Positions 37,727 to 47,864 of a DNA stretch of 64,000 nt are shown here, one piece after another. Every line of letters begins with the position of its first letter. Positions within the stretch are counted from its first letter, which is position 1. The stretch covers positions 310,001-374,000 of the forward strand of contig NZ_CP113949.1 of NCBI RefSeq assembly GCF_026810445.1. Reading direction: 5' to 3'. The translations under genes and the position numbers were made by a program. Origin of the DNA: Pseudomonas sp. BSw22131 (GTDB lineage Bacteria > Pseudomonadota > Gammaproteobacteria > Pseudomonadales > Pseudomonadaceae). The notes beneath the pieces were generated by a model, which was not told the DNA's origin, made no database searches, and saw only the letters and a list, made by a program, of their open reading frames with translations.

Positions 37727-38197
37727 CTACCGATCAATCGGCAGGCTGGTGGTCGACTTGATTTCCGAAAGCGCCACTGTCGAATTCACCTCCTGAATTC
37801 CCGGCACCAGCGACAACTTCTCAAAGAAAAACCGCTCGTACGCCTCGATGTCCGGGGTGACGATGCGCAGCAAGAAGTCCACTGAACCCATCAGCACATA
37901 ACACTCCAGCACCTCCGGGAAACCACGTATCGCGTCGGTGAGCTCGGTGAAGTTCGAGCGGCCGTGGGCGTTGAGTTTGACCTCGGCGAAGATTTGCGTG
38001 TTGAGCCCGATCTTCTTTCGATCCAGCAACGTCACCTGACGCCTGATCACGCCTTCATCCTTCAGACGCTGGATTCGACGCCAGCACGGCGACTGCGAAA
38101 GCCCGACGGCCTCCGCGATCTGCGCGCTGGACAGCGATGCGTCTTCTTGCAGCAAGGCGAGAATTTTTCGGTCGTAAGGATCCAGCTCCGTTTGCAT
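37727..38197 (-). CDS. Lrp/AsnC-family transcriptional regulator
   Basis: The 156-residue protein has an N-terminal helix-turn-helix (DRKILALLQEDASLSSAQIA, EAVGLSQSPCWRRIQRLKDE) and a C-terminal RAM/AsnC ligand domain (VLECYVLMGSVDFLLRIVTP). Lrp-family proteins sense amino acids and commonly regulate a divergent neighbour; here that is the 115-residue gene starting at 38351. ATG 38197 has AAGAGAA upstream; a TTG two codons earlier is less likely. The ligand is unknown. Confidence 0.9.
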   Translation of the reverse strand: MQTELDPYDRKILALLQEDASLSSAQIAEAVGLSQSPCWRRIQRLKDEGVIRRQVTLLDRKKIGLNTQIFAEVKLNAHGRSNFTELTDAIRGFPEVLECYVLMGSVDFLLRIVTPDIEAYERFFFEKLSLVPGIQEVNSTVALSEIKSTTSLPIDR

Positions 38198-38350
38198 AGT
38201 CAATTCTCTTGTCTGTGACTTTTCGCATTAACAAGTCTTTATATGGCGAAACCAGCCAATCTTAGAGCAGAAATTCCGGATTGCGCGTGTAAAAATTCTC
38301 CACACCTTGAATGCCCAATCCTGCGTCAGTGCAAAACAGGAGTATCCACC

Positions 38351-38698
38351 ATGTCGCATCTCGAACCCGTGCAAAGCGGTCTGGCACGTCAGGACGTGTG
38401 GTCTGCCAGTAACGCAACGTGTCACGTGCGCTATCAGCTGTGGGTTGAGGCTGAGGCCGACTCCATCTGTCGAGTGCTCAACCTGTTCGCCATGCAGTAC
38501 CTGATTCCGCAGCAGGTCAGTGTTGTGCAACAACAAGACATGTTGATGATCAAGGTTGAGGTCGATGGCCTGACGTGGCATCGCGCTCAGGTGATCGCCG
38601 AGAAAATGCGCAGTTTGATCAATGTTTGCTCGGTGGAACTGGAATCGATCGCTGGTCTGCATGCGGTTCCCGACGCCGCTTCATCGATGGCAGGTTAA
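38351..38698 (+). CDS. Conserved small protein, possibly ACT-like
   Basis: The 115-residue protein starts at ATG 38351 behind a clear AGGAG. It has an alternating beta-alpha-beta pattern: RYQLWVEAEADSICRVLNLF, then a strand region around QQVSVVQQQDMLMIKVEV, then a helix and a closing strand. This resembles a single ACT domain, which would fit a gene next to an amino-acid-responsive Lrp regulator, but I do not see a decisive signature. It is divergent from the regulator with a 153-bp shared promoter region. Function is unassigned. Confidence 0.7.
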   Translation: MSHLEPVQSGLARQDVWSASNATCHVRYQLWVEAEADSICRVLNLFAMQYLIPQQVSVVQQQDMLMIKVEVDGLTWHRAQVIAEKMRSLINVCSVELESIAGLHAVPDAASSMAG

Positions 38699-38818
38699 GC
38701 CTGCGGGCAGGTTTATCCGAAAAATCGTAATGCCTGCTCACATGCAGGATGCAACAGCTGGCACGCTTGGGACTATTCTTGCTTACCGAAGTAAGCCGTC
38801 ACGTCCAAAGGAGTCCGC

Positions 38819-40603
38819 ATGTCCGTCCTCGCCTCATCATCTCAGGACCGCTGGCTGGATCTGAACGACCTGTTACGCGATCTGGTTGCGCAAGGGTTGA
38901 TGGATCAAGACAGCGCCGAACAAGCGTTGACCCTGCGCCGCAGTGCGCAAAATGCCCAAGTCCATCCTGTGGAGTTTCTTGCCGCCCAGCAGTTCGACAA
39001 TGGCAAACGGCCTGGCAAGAAACTCGATCTGGAAACGCTGACTGCCTGGCTGGCGGAACAGGCGGGCCAGCCTTACATGCGCATTGACCCGCTGAAAATC
39101 AACGTCGCGGCCGTCACCCCCTTGATGTCTTACGCGTTTGCCCAGCGCCACAAGATTTTGGCGGTGGATGTGGACCGGGACGCGGTGACCATCGCCAGCG
39201 CTCAACCTTTTGTCAGCGCCTGGGAAGCCGATCTGACTCATGTCTTGAAGCTGCCGATCAAGCGGGTGGTCGCCAACCCGGTCGATATTCAGCGCCTTGC
39301 GGTTGAGTTCTACCGACTGGCCAAGTCCGTCAGCGGAGCCAATGCAGCTGATCAGAAACTGACCAATCTGGGCAACTTCGAGCAATTGCTCAAGCTTGGT
39401 GCCAGTGACCAGGAGCCAGACGCCAACGATGCGCACATCGTCAACATCGTGGATTGGCTGTTTCAGTACGCCTTTCAGCAACGTGCCAGCGATATTCATA
39501 TCGAGCCCCGCCGGGAGCAAGGCATGGTGCGCTTTCGTATCGACGGCGTGCTGCACAACGTTTATCAATTCCCGTCCCAGGTGAACATGGCGATTGTGAG
39601 CCGCCTGAAAAGCCTGGGAAGAATGAACGTGGCTGAAAAGCGTAAACCGCAGGATGGCCGGGTCAAGACCACAACCCCTGACGGGGGAGAGGTCGAGTTG
39701 CGCTTGTCGACGCTGCCTACGGCTTTTGGCGAAAAAATGGTAATGCGGATTTTCGACCCTGAAGTGTTGCTCAAGGACTTCGACCAACTGGGCTTTTCCA
39801 ATGATGATCTGCGCCGATGGCAGGACATGACGCGCCAGCCCAATGGCATCATCCTCGTGACAGGCCCGACCGGTTCTGGCAAGACCACCACGCTGTACAC
39901 CACGCTGAAGAAGCTGGCGACCTCCGAGGTCAATCTATGCACCATCGAAGACCCCATCGAAATGGTCGAGCCAGCGTTCAACCAGATGCAGGTTCAGCAC
40001 AATATCGACCTGACCTTCGCCAGCGGCGTGCGCGCCCTGATGCGTCAGGACCCGGACATCATCATGATCGGCGAGATTCGGGACCTTGAAACCGCCGAAA
40101 TGGCGATTCAGGCTGCGCTCACCGGGCACTTGGTGCTTTCGACGCTGCACACCAACGACGCGCCCAGTGCGATCAGTCGGCTGCTTGAACTGGGTGTGCC
40201 GCACTATCTGCTCAAGGCCACCATTCTCGGCGTAATGGCGCAACGCCTGGTGCGTACGCTGTGTCCGCACTGCAAGGCGCCGGTGGAACTGGACGAAGCC
40301 GACTGGCAGGCGTTGACGCGTCCGTGGCAGGCGCCCGTACCGACCGGTGCCCATCGAGCAGTGGGCTGCGTAGAATGCCGTGATACGGGTTACAGAGGCC
40401 GTGCAGGGGTGTACGAGATCATGGTGCTGTCGGATGCCGTGAAATCGCAGATCGTCGCTGACCTCGATCTCACCGGCTTGCGCCGCCAGGCCTTCAAGGA
40501 AGGGATGCGCAGCCTGCGACTGTCCGGCGCGCAGAAAGTGGCTGCCGGTTTGACTACGCTTGAAGAAGTGCTGCGCGTCACTCCGCAGAGCGAGCAGCGT
40601 TAA
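38819..40603 (+). CDS. GspE/PilB-type secretion ATPase (orphan)
   Basis: The 594-residue ATPase belongs to the type II secretion/type IV pilus assembly family. It has an N-terminal T2SSE-N-type domain with a TAWLAEQAGQPYMRIDPLKI segment. The ATPase core has Walker A (VTGPTGSGKTTTLYTTL), Asp box (CTIEDPIE), Walker B (DPDIIMIGEIRDLETAEMA) and His box (STLHTNDAPSAISRLLELG). A tetracysteine zinc motif, CPHCKAP and CVECRDTG, is present. No pilin, GspF or secretin genes lie beside it, so its partner machine is elsewhere or unknown. ATG 38819 has AAAGGAG upstream. Confidence 0.92.
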   Translation: MSVLASSSQDRWLDLNDLLRDLVAQGLMDQDSAEQALTLRRSAQNAQVHPVEFLAAQQFDNGKRPGKKLDLETLTAWLAEQAGQPYMRIDPLKINVAAVTPLMSYAFAQRHKILAVDVDRDAVTIASAQPFVSAWEADLTHVLKLPIKRVVANPVDIQRLAVEFYRLAKSVSGANAADQKLTNLGNFEQLLKLGASDQEPDANDAHIVNIVDWLFQYAFQQRASDIHIEPRREQGMVRFRIDGVLHNVYQFPSQVNMAIVSRLKSLGRMNVAEKRKPQDGRVKTTTPDGGEVELRLSTLPTAFGEKMVMRIFDPEVLLKDFDQLGFSNDDLRRWQDMTRQPNGIILVTGPTGSGKTTTLYTTLKKLATSEVNLCTIEDPIEMVEPAFNQMQVQHNIDLTFASGVRALMRQDPDIIMIGEIRDLETAEMAIQAALTGHLVLSTLHTNDAPSAISRLLELGVPHYLLKATILGVMAQRLVRTLCPHCKAPVELDEADWQALTRPWQAPVPTGAHRAVGCVECRDTGYRGRAGVYEIMVLSDAVKSQIVADLDLTGLRRQAFKEGMRSLRLSGAQKVAAGLTTLEEVLRVTPQSEQR

Positions 40604-40620
40604 GGCACGGCCGCTTTCTT

Positions 40621-40711
40621 CTGTAGGAGCCAATTCATTCGCGAAAGATCTTTCAGCCGCTGAAGTGTTCACTGACTGAACGACGTCTCGCGAATGAATT
40701 CGCTCCTGCAG
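40621..40711. repeat. REPIN between secretion ATPase and SPFH gene
   Basis: CTGTAGGAGCCAATTCATTC at 40621-40640 and GAATGAATTCGCTCCTGCAG at 40692-40711 are near-perfect inverse copies, flanked internally by GCGAA / TCGCG. The core is the classic pseudomonad TGTAGGAGC...TTCGCGA REP. Confidence 0.85.
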
Positions 40712-40770
40712 ACAATCAGCGATAGTGTTCTGCACAGACGTACTCATTCAACAACCAACAGGGAAAAGTT

Positions 40771-41709
40771 ATGCAAATCGGTAGTGTGGTTTTACTGTTC
40801 GTCGCTTTGGCGATCGCCATTGTGTTCATGGGTTTCAAGGTCGTGCCGCAAGGTTATCAATGGACGGTCGAACGCTTTGGTCGATACACCAACACCCTTA
40901 AACCGGGCCTGAACATCATCGTGCCGGTCATGGACCGCATCGGGCGCAAGATCAATGTCATGGAAAGCGTGCTGGATATCCCGCCGCAGGAAGTCATCAC
41001 CGCTGACAACGCCACCGTACAGATCGATGCAGTGTGCTTCTTCCAGGTGGTCAATACCGCTCAGGCGGCTTACGAGATCAACAACCTGGAACACGCGCTG
41101 CGCAACCTGCTGCAAACCAATATTCGCACTGTGCTCGGCTCCATGGAGCTGGACGCGATGCTCAGCCAGCGCGACAACATCAATGAAAAACTGCTTCGTA
41201 CTGTCGATGAAGCGACGGCGCCGTGGGGCATCAAGATCACCCGGATTGAAATCAAGGACATCAGCCCGCCTGCCGACTTGATGGCTGCAATGAGTGGCCA
41301 GATGAAGGCGGAGCGGATCAAGCGTGCGCAGATTCTGGAGGCTGAAGGCTTGCGAGCGTCTGCGATCCTCACTGCCGAAGGTAAGAAGCAGGCGCAGATC
41401 CTCGAAGCCGAAGGCGGACGGCAGGCTGCATTCCTCGAATCTGAGGCGCGAGAACGCCAGGCCGAAGCAGAGGCCAGGGCAACGCAAGTGGTTTCCGAAG
41501 CTATCGCCACCGGCAACGTTCAGGCGATCAATTATTTCGTCGCGCAAAAGTACATTGATGCGCTGGGCCAACTGGCGTCCGCCAACAACAGCAAAGTGAT
41601 CCTGATGCCGCTGGAAGCCAGCCAGGTAATTGGCGCGGTGGGCGGTATCGGGGAGATCGTCAAAGCCACGTTCGGCACGCAGCCACCCACACCGACCAAG
41701 ACGGTCTGA
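40771..41709 (+). CDS. SPFH/band 7 membrane protein (QmcA-like stomatin homologue)
   Basis: The 312-residue protein has one N-terminal membrane helix ([18 protein letters not shown]). An SPFH domain follows ([60 protein letters not shown]). A long Ala/Glu-rich coiled coil lies at residues 180-245, including [20 protein letters not shown]. It forms oligomeric membrane microdomain scaffolds. The NfeD gene starts 10 bp after its stop; SPFH-NfeD pairs are a well-known functional unit in membrane protein quality control. Confidence 0.93.
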   Translation: MQIGSVVLLFVALAIAIVFMGFKVVPQGYQWTVERFGRYTNTLKPGLNIIVPVMDRIGRKINVMESVLDIPPQEVITADNATVQIDAVCFFQVVNTAQAAYEINNLEHALRNLLQTNIRTVLGSMELDAMLSQRDNINEKLLRTVDEATAPWGIKITRIEIKDISPPADLMAAMSGQMKAERIKRAQILEAEGLRASAILTAEGKKQAQILEAEGGRQAAFLESEARERQAEAEARATQVVSEAIATGNVQAINYFVAQKYIDALGQLASANNSKVILMPLEASQVIGAVGGIGEIVKATFGTQPPTPTKTV

Positions 41710-41719
41710 GGGGGACGGC

Positions 41720-42166
41720 ATGCTGGACTACCTGCAAAATCTGGCGTTCTGGGACTGGCTTGCGCTGGGTACCGTGCTGTTGATTCTCGAAGTGTTTGGC
41801 GCGGGCGGGTATCTGCTGTGGATAGGCGTGGCGGCCGCGTCGGTCGGCATCCTGACCTACATCGTTACCGGTATGCCGTGGGAACTGCAGTTTCTGCTGT
41901 TTGCCTTGCTGTCGGTGCTGACTGCTGTCTACTGGTGGCGCCGGCAGCGTGTGGTCATACGGCAATCCGATCAGCCAGGGCTGAACATGCGTGGACAGGA
42001 ATTGATCGGGCGGACGTTTATCGTGCATGACGCCATTGTCGCGGGGCGCGGCAAGATCAAGGTCAATGACGGTGTATGGATGGTCATTGGGCCTGACGCG
42101 CTGGCAGGTAGCCTGGTGCGAGTGGTGAGTCAGGAGGGGGCGATCCTCAAGGTCGAACCTGCTTGA
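41720..42166 (+). CDS. NfeD-like membrane protein
   Basis: The 148-residue protein has three membrane helices in the first 75 residues (WDWLALGTVLLILEVFGAGG, LLWIGVAAASVGILTYIV, LQFLLFALLSVLTAVYWW). A C-terminal OB-fold (LIGRTFIVHDAIVAGRGKIK, DGVWMVIGPDALAGSLVRVV) follows. This is the short NfeD type, without the protease domain. It works with the SPFH protein encoded just upstream. ATG 41720 is preceded by GGGGGAC. Its end converges with elbB 30 bp away. Confidence 0.92.
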   Translation: MLDYLQNLAFWDWLALGTVLLILEVFGAGGYLLWIGVAAASVGILTYIVTGMPWELQFLLFALLSVLTAVYWWRRQRVVIRQSDQPGLNMRGQELIGRTFIVHDAIVAGRGKIKVNDGVWMVIGPDALAGSLVRVVSQEGAILKVEPA

Positions 42167-42196
42167 GGTGAGCCTCGGTGGGCGCTGGCTGGCCCA

Positions 42197-42862
42197 TCAT
42201 TCGTTCTGTTGAGTGAGCTCCAGCACCCGGTCAACCAGCTTGTTAATACCCGCCGCCGCCTCACCAATGGACGTGGCCACCATGTAGGCGGGCGTGCAGA
42301 CCAGCTTCCTGGCTTTGTCTTCGACGATTTCAGTGGCTTCACAGTCTTCGTGCTGGCCGCCCATTTTGGTGATCTTGGCAGCGGTGTCGGCGTCGTTGCC
42401 GATGGTGCAGGTGACGCCGGGACCATAGATTTTGGCGGCAAGGGCGGGGGACACGCAGATCAGGCCGATCGGTTTACCCGCTTCGGCGAATGCTTCGGCC
42501 ATCGCCAACACTTCAACCTGGAGCTTGCAGCCCGCGCCTTCAGCTGCAAAGTTGGACAGGTTTTTCGCTGCGCCAAAGCCACCCGGGATGATGAGCGCGT
42601 CGAATTCGCTGATGTCAGCCTCACGAATATCCTCGATTGCCCCACGCACGATGCGCGCAGATTCGACGAGCACGTTACGCGTCTCGGGCATTTCTTCCCC
42701 GGTGATGTGATTGACGACGTGATGCTGCGCAATATTGGGCGCGAAGCACTTCACGTGTGCGCCGCGTTGATCAAGCCGCAGCAGGGTAAGTACGCTTTCC
42801 TGGATTTCTGCGCCGTCATAAACGCCACAGCCGGAAAGAATGACGGCCACTTTCTTGGTCAT
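42197..42862 (-). CDS. elbB: DJ-1/PfpI-family glyoxalase ElbB
   Basis: ElbB is a DJ-1/PfpI superfamily protein, annotated as an isoprenoid biosynthesis-linked glyoxalase. The 221-residue sequence starts TKKVAVILSGCGVYDGAEIQ and carries EFDALIIPGGFGAAKNLSNF and the nucleophile elbow LICVSPALAAKIYG with Cys. ATG 42862 has GGGAG upstream. Its physiological role remains unclear beyond mild glyoxalase activity and links to isoprenoid output. It stands alone here. Confidence 0.92.
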   Translation of the reverse strand: MTKKVAVILSGCGVYDGAEIQESVLTLLRLDQRGAHVKCFAPNIAQHHVVNHITGEEMPETRNVLVESARIVRGAIEDIREADISEFDALIIPGGFGAAKNLSNFAAEGAGCKLQVEVLAMAEAFAEAGKPIGLICVSPALAAKIYGPGVTCTIGNDADTAAKITKMGGQHEDCEATEIVEDKARKLVCTPAYMVATSIGEAAAGINKLVDRVLELTQQNE

Positions 42863-43066
42863 GCTGAGTGCTCCCTGTTTTTGCTCGCTGGCGGACCGGT
42901 TGCGCTGGATCAGTGCTTTTACAGCGCAGCACACGGCGATCAGCAGCGCCGACGATGCCAAATGTCCACTAGTTTGCGTTGGGTTGCCACAGGGTTTTTG
43001 CTGGAAAGCGAGGAGGGCGATGCATGGCCTGCCGGGCGCAATATCGGGTATTGCGCGCGGGGCGGG

Positions 43067-43684
43067 TTACTCGTCAGGCCGGTTCTTGACTTCGACAGTG
43101 GCGGGAATGGCCAGCTTGGCCTGCCTGGCGATGCGGGCGTTTTTCAGCCTGCGACGCACCCAGAGCCCGGCACCCAGGATGAGCAGTGCGCCGAGCACCC
43201 ACAACTCGTATTTCTTGACGTTGCCCAGCAAGCCTTCGAGCACTGCGCCAAAGTGATAGGCGGCAGCTCCGAGTGCGGCAGCCCACACCGCCGCGCCGAT
43301 TCCGTTAAGCAACAAATAGCGGCCCGGCGGATACCCCGACAAGCCGATGGCAACCGGCATTACCGTTCGCAGTCCGTAAACGAAACGAAAGCTCAGCACC
43401 CAAATGTCCGGATGTCGCCGAATATGTTCCAGCGCCCTATCACCCATGAGCTGCCAGCGTGGCTTGCGGGCCAGCAGTTTGCGGCCGTGCTTGCGCCCCA
43501 TGAAATACCACAGCTGATCGCCGGCGTAGCTGCCGAAAAACGCTACGACCACCACCAGATTGATGTCCATGTATCCGCGGAACGCAAGAAATCCGGCAAG
43601 TACCAGAATGGTCTCACCTTCAAAAAAGGTCCCTAGGAAGAGGGCAAAGTAGCCAAATTCTTGCAGAAATTGCTGGAGCATCAT
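43067..43684 (-). CDS. DedA-family membrane protein
   Basis: The 205-residue integral membrane protein fits the DedA/VTT family, which includes undecaprenyl-phosphate and phosphatidyl-lipid translocases. The family's opening FGYFALFLGTFFEGETILVLAGFLA is present with key Glu residues. GDQLWYFMGRKHG and FRFVYGLRTVMPVAIGLSGYP also fit, the latter including the conserved Arg and Pro residues. Helices run through to residue 180, then a basic tail. ATG 43684 or the ATG next to it is the start. Function in envelope lipid flux is inferred from family. Confidence 0.9.
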   Translation of the reverse strand: MMLQQFLQEFGYFALFLGTFFEGETILVLAGFLAFRGYMDINLVVVVAFFGSYAGDQLWYFMGRKHGRKLLARKPRWQLMGDRALEHIRRHPDIWVLSFRFVYGLRTVMPVAIGLSGYPPGRYLLLNGIGAAVWAAALGAAAYHFGAVLEGLLGNVKKYELWVLGALLILGAGLWVRRRLKNARIARQAKLAIPATVEVKNRPDE

Positions 43685-44039
43685 GAGGGTGCTGGCGAAA
43701 TGAACGCGCAGCCTAACTCGCCCACGGCATTCAGGAAAGTGTGGAAATGTGTCTCGGCATTAAAGTTTCCTACGTTGCAGATGCAATGTTCCTTCACAAA
43801 TGATGGTAGTGCTCGGGCACCGTACCGCAACTACGACTGTCACACAGTAGTCATAATGGCGGCTTATAACTGTCGCGCTTGCCCGCCCGCGCAGGTTGAA
43901 GGCATCTTGGCTGGTGTTTACCATCCGGTCACGCCCGCCTATCGATTCGGTGCAAGACGGTCCGCCCGCCGCGTGACCGCACCATCCGGCCTGGCGTCTT
44001 CAACGTTATGGCCAGCGCAATAGCCCTACAGGATCATTC
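43685..44039 (+). promoter_or_regulatory. ppk promoter region
   Basis: This 355-base gap holds no convincing gene; a plus-strand open frame here of 120 codons lacks family features and a ribosome binding site. It contains the Pho box and -10 element described separately, so it is the ppk leader and promoter, with about 165 bases of 5' untranslated leader. Confidence 0.6.
43837..43870 (+). promoter_or_regulatory. Pho box and -10 element of ppk
   Basis: CTGTCAC-ACAG-TAGTCAT at 43837-43854 matches the PhoB consensus CTGTCAT-N4-CTGTCAT at 11 of 14 fixed positions with the correct 11-base direct-repeat spacing. TATAAC at 43865-43870 lies 10 bases further, exactly where a PhoB-activated promoter has its -10. 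Binding of PhoB under phosphate limitation is therefore well supported; ppk as a Pho regulon member is established for several proteobacteria. Confidence 0.8.
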
Positions 44040-46250
44040 ATGAATACCGAAGGACTCACCGAAGCCGCCGTCGAGATCGATGCCCAGGACGCTACTCCAG
44101 TCGTCGAACCGACGATTGAAGTCTTACCGGCCCTGGAGCCTCCTCACCCGGTGGCACCCGCTATCGTCGTCCCTAACCTGGATGACACCAGCCTCTACAT
44201 CCACCGCGAACTGTCGCAGTTGCAGTTCAACATTCGCGTGTTGGAGCAGGCGCTTGATGAGTCCTACCCGCTGCTTGAGCGGCTGAAGTTCCTGCTGATC
44301 TTCTCCAGTAACCTGGATGAATTCTTCGAAATCCGTGTGGCCGGCCTCAAAAAGCAGATCACCTTCGCCCGCGAACAAGCTGGCGCCGATGGCTTGCAGC
44401 CGCATCAGGCGCTTGCTCGCATCAGTGAACTGGTTCATGGCCACGTTGATCGTCAGTACGCCATTCTCAACGACATCCTTTTGCCGGAACTCGAAAAGCA
44501 TCAGGTGCGTTTCATTCGTCGTCGTTACTGGACCACCAAGCTAAAAACCTGGGTGCGCCGTTACTTCCGTGACGAGATCGCTCCGATCATTACCCCGATT
44601 GGCCTCGATCCGACGCACCCGTTCCCGCTGTTGGTAAACAAAAGCCTGAACTTCATCGTTGAGCTGGAAGGCATCGACGCTTTCGGTCGCGATTCGGGTC
44701 TGGCGATCATTCCGGCGCCGCGTCTGCTGCCTCGCATCATCAAGGTGCCGGAAGAGGTTGGCGGGCCTGGCGATAACTATGTATTCCTGTCGTCAATGAT
44801 CCACGCGCATGCCGATGACTTGTTCCAAGGCATGAAGGTCAAGGGTTGCTATCAGTTCCGCCTGACCCGTAACGCCGACCTGGCGCTGGATTCCGAAGAC
44901 GTAGAAGACCTGGCGCGTGCGCTGCGGGGCGAGCTGTTTTCACGTCGCTATGGCGATGCGGTGCGTCTGGAAGTGGCGGACACCTGTCCGAAACACCTGT
45001 CGGACTACTTGCTCAAGCAGTTCAACCTGAGCGAGACAGAGTTGTACCAGGTCAATGGCCCGGTCAACCTCACGCGGCTTTTCAGCATCACTGGCCTCGA
45101 CAGCCACCCGGAGCTGCAATACCTGCCGTTCACGCCAGCCATTCCGAAGCTGCTGCAGAACAGCGAAAACATCTTCAACGTGATCAGCAAGCAGGACATC
45201 CTGCTGTTGCACCCGTTCGAGTCTTTCACGCCGGTAGTGGATTTGCTGCGTCAGGCAGCCAAAGACCCTCACGTGCTGGCGGTGCGCCAAACCCTTTACC
45301 GCAGCGGCGCCAACTCTGAAATCGTTGATGCACTGGTGGACGCCGCGCGCAACGGCAAGGAAGTCACGGCGGTCATTGAGCTGCGTGCACGGTTCGACGA
45401 AGAATCCAACCTGCAACTCGCCAGCCGTTTGCAGGCAGCGGGCGCGGTAGTGATTTACGGTGTGGTCGGTTTCAAGACGCACGCCAAGATGATGCTGATC
45501 CTGCGTCGCGAGGCGGGGGAGATCGTGCGTTACGCGCATTTAGGTACGGGCAACTATCACGCCGGCAACGCGCGTCTTTATACCGACTACAGCTTGCTGA
45601 CCTCAGACGACGCTTTGTGCGAGGACGTGGGCAAGCTGTTCAGTCAGTTGATCGGCATGGGCAAGACTTTGCGCATGAAGAAGTTGCTGCATGCACCGTT
45701 CACCCTGAAAAAGGGCATGCTCGACATGATCGCCCGCGAGACCCAGTTTGCGCTTGAAGGCAAGCCGGCTCACATCATCGCCAAGTTCAACTCCCTGACC
45801 GATCCGAAGATCATTCGGGCGTTGTACAAGGCCAGTCAGTCCGGGGTGAAAATCGATCTCGTGGTGCGCGGGATGTGCTGTCTGCGCCCTGGCATTGCGG
45901 GCGTGTCGCACAACATTCACGTGCGCTCGATCATCGGCCGCTTCCTTGAGCACACGCGGGTGTTCTATTTCCTCAATGGCGGTGAAGAACAGATGTTTCT
46001 GTCCAGCGCCGACTGGATGGAGCGCAACCTCGACAAGCGCGTCGAGACCTGCTTCCCGGTTGAGGGCAAGAAGCTGATTCTGCGGGTCAAGAAGGAACTG
46101 GAGTCATACCTGACCGACAACACTCACAGCTGGCTGCTGCAGTCTGATGGCCGGTATGTGCGCAGCACGCCAACCGGCAATCAGAACGCCCGAAGCGCCC
46201 AGGCGACCCTGCTGGAACGCCTGAGCAACCCGGTTCTCAGCGTACGGTAA
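44040..46250 (+). CDS. ppk: Polyphosphate kinase 1
   Basis: Ppk1 reversibly polymerises the terminal phosphate of ATP into polyphosphate at the inner membrane. The 736-residue protein has the N domain ([20 protein letters not shown]), a head domain, and two phospholipase-D-like C domains. The autophosphorylated His lies in [18 protein letters not shown], and a second conserved His in [15 protein letters not shown]. The first 45 residues are acidic and Pro-rich and are a pseudomonad extension. It is preceded by a Pho box. Its end overlaps ppx, which runs the other way, by 14 bp. Confidence 0.97.
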   Translation: MNTEGLTEAAVEIDAQDATPVVEPTIEVLPALEPPHPVAPAIVVPNLDDTSLYIHRELSQLQFNIRVLEQALDESYPLLERLKFLLIFSSNLDEFFEIRVAGLKKQITFAREQAGADGLQPHQALARISELVHGHVDRQYAILNDILLPELEKHQVRFIRRRYWTTKLKTWVRRYFRDEIAPIITPIGLDPTHPFPLLVNKSLNFIVELEGIDAFGRDSGLAIIPAPRLLPRIIKVPEEVGGPGDNYVFLSSMIHAHADDLFQGMKVKGCYQFRLTRNADLALDSEDVEDLARALRGELFSRRYGDAVRLEVADTCPKHLSDYLLKQFNLSETELYQVNGPVNLTRLFSITGLDSHPELQYLPFTPAIPKLLQNSENIFNVISKQDILLLHPFESFTPVVDLLRQAAKDPHVLAVRQTLYRSGANSEIVDALVDAARNGKEVTAVIELRARFDEESNLQLASRLQAAGAVVIYGVVGFKTHAKMMLILRREAGEIVRYAHLGTGNYHAGNARLYTDYSLLTSDDALCEDVGKLFSQLIGMGKTLRMKKLLHAPFTLKKGMLDMIARETQFALEGKPAHIIAKFNSLTDPKIIRALYKASQSGVKIDLVVRGMCCLRPGIAGVSHNIHVRSIIGRFLEHTRVFYFLNGGEEQMFLSSADWMERNLDKRVETCFPVEGKKLILRVKKELESYLTDNTHSWLLQSDGRYVRSTPTGNQNARSAQATLLERLSNPVLSVR

Positions 46251-47739
46251 GGTCGATCCCGACTCGGGTCAGCCAGTCGGCTTCCAGGCCGAAGTCGGCC
46301 TGAGTCAGCTGGTTGTTCTCAAGCCAGCCATCGGGGAACAGCACGTCAAGGCTATTGCCATTGGCAGTCAGCACAGGTTGCGGCATCTCTTGGGTGCCGC
46401 GAATGTGATGAAACAGGATCGCGAAGCGCAGCAGTACGCACAGTCGGATCAGCTTCACGCCTTCAGCGCCAAACTCGGCGAATTTATCCTTCGGAATATT
46501 ACGGCGATGGCCGCGCACCAGCAGCGCGAGCATTTGCTGGTCTTCACGCGAGAACCCGGCCAGGTCCGAGTGCTCTATCAGGTAGGCACCGTGCTTGTGG
46601 TATTGGTAATGCGCGATGTCGAGCCCGACTTCGTGGACCTTCGCCGCCCAGCTCAGTAGTTCCCGATAGCTGTCGTCTTCCAGGTCCCACGCTTTGGCGA
46701 CCTGCTCCAGCGCATGCAGCGCTTTGCGCTCGACGCGTTCAGCCTGTTCCAGATCAACGTGGTAGCGGTCCATGAGCGAACCGAGGGTGCGTTCACGTAC
46801 ATCCTCGTGATGATGGCGACCCAGCAGGTCGTAGAGCACGCCTTCGCGCAGTGCACCTTCGCAGTGGTCCATGCGCTGAAGTTCGAGGGCATCGAAAATC
46901 GCTTCAAGAATCGCCAGCCCTGCCGGAAAGATCGCGCGGCGGTCAGGCTTGATACCGTCGAAGTCGATCTTGTCGACTTCACCCAGCTTGAAAAGCTTGC
47001 GCTTGAGCCAGGCGAGCCCTTCTGCGTTGACCTCCCCGGTGCCATGGCCGCCCGCCTTGAGCGCCAGACCGATGGCGCGGATCGTGCCAGAAGAGCCGAT
47101 CGCCTCATCCCAGGTCAGGCGGTGCAGAGCGTGTTCGATGCTCATGATCTCCAGCCGCGCGGCTGTGTAGGCCTGGGCGTAACGCGCCGGGGTGATTTTG
47201 CCGTCTTTGAAATAACGCTGAGTAAAGCTGACGCAGCCCATTTGCAGGCTTTCACGCAGCAACGGCTCAAAGCGCTGGCCGATGATGAACTCGGTGCTGC
47301 CACCGCCAATGTCGGCAACCAAACGTTTGCCTGGGGTATCGGCCAGTGTGTGTGAGACGCCGAGGTAGATCAGACGCGCTTCTTCTCGGCCGGAAATGAC
47401 TTCAACGGGATGGCCCAGGATTTCTTCAGCGCGACGGATGAATTCGCCGCGATTACGTGCTTCTCGCAGGGCGTTGGTGCCGACGATCCGGACGGCGCCC
47501 GGCGGCATTCCATTAATCAGTTGGGCAAAACGCTTGAGGCAGTCGAGTCCGCGCTGCATGGACTCTTCGCTGAGCTGGCGCTCGTCGTCGATCCCGGCGG
47601 CCAGCTGCACTTTCTCGCCCAAGCGCTCAAGAATGCGTATTTCGCCCTGATTGGCTTTGGCTACCACCATGTGAAAACTGTTGGAGCCCAAGTCGATCGC
47701 AGCGATCAGCGAGAGGTTTTTGGCTGTGGATTGCGGCAT
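46237..47739 (-). CDS. ppx: Exopolyphosphatase Ppx
   Basis: Ppx removes phosphate from polyphosphate ends and may also hydrolyse pppGpp as a GppA relative. The 500-residue protein has the actin-like ATPase signature blocks ([39 protein letters not shown]) and a C-terminal HD-type helical domain ([20 protein letters not shown]). The stop lies inside the 3' end of ppk; both coding ends read Val-Arg-stop across this shared 14-bp segment. Convergent transcription of kinase and phosphatase invites mutual interference. Confidence 0.96.
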   Translation of the reverse strand: MPQSTAKNLSLIAAIDLGSNSFHMVVAKANQGEIRILERLGEKVQLAAGIDDERQLSEESMQRGLDCLKRFAQLINGMPPGAVRIVGTNALREARNRGEFIRRAEEILGHPVEVISGREEARLIYLGVSHTLADTPGKRLVADIGGGSTEFIIGQRFEPLLRESLQMGCVSFTQRYFKDGKITPARYAQAYTAARLEIMSIEHALHRLTWDEAIGSSGTIRAIGLALKAGGHGTGEVNAEGLAWLKRKLFKLGEVDKIDFDGIKPDRRAIFPAGLAILEAIFDALELQRMDHCEGALREGVLYDLLGRHHHEDVRERTLGSLMDRYHVDLEQAERVERKALHALEQVAKAWDLEDDSYRELLSWAAKVHEVGLDIAHYQYHKHGAYLIEHSDLAGFSREDQQMLALLVRGHRRNIPKDKFAEFGAEGVKLIRLCVLLRFAILFHHIRGTQEMPQPVLTANGNSLDVLFPDGWLENNQLTQADFGLEADWLTRVGIDLTVR

Positions 47740-47864
47740 GGAAAAAAGGCCTCGGTCGATAACCCCGACATCGTGCCACGATCCAGCACTGCCGCCAAAC
47801 GTGATGACGATGAAGATCCGGTGCTGGCTCCCTGCGGTGCGCTTTCGCGAAGCAGGTGCGGGCT

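Noticed and set aside
42209-43636. 475-codon open frame antisense to both elbB and the DedA gene
   Set aside because: It spans two clear genes and the gap between them, with low-complexity, His/Arg-rich sequence typical of shadows.
43661-44023. 120-codon frame before ppk as a gene
   Set aside because: It starts inside the DedA gene's 5' end, lacks a ribosome binding site and family features, and covers the ppk promoter with its Pho box.
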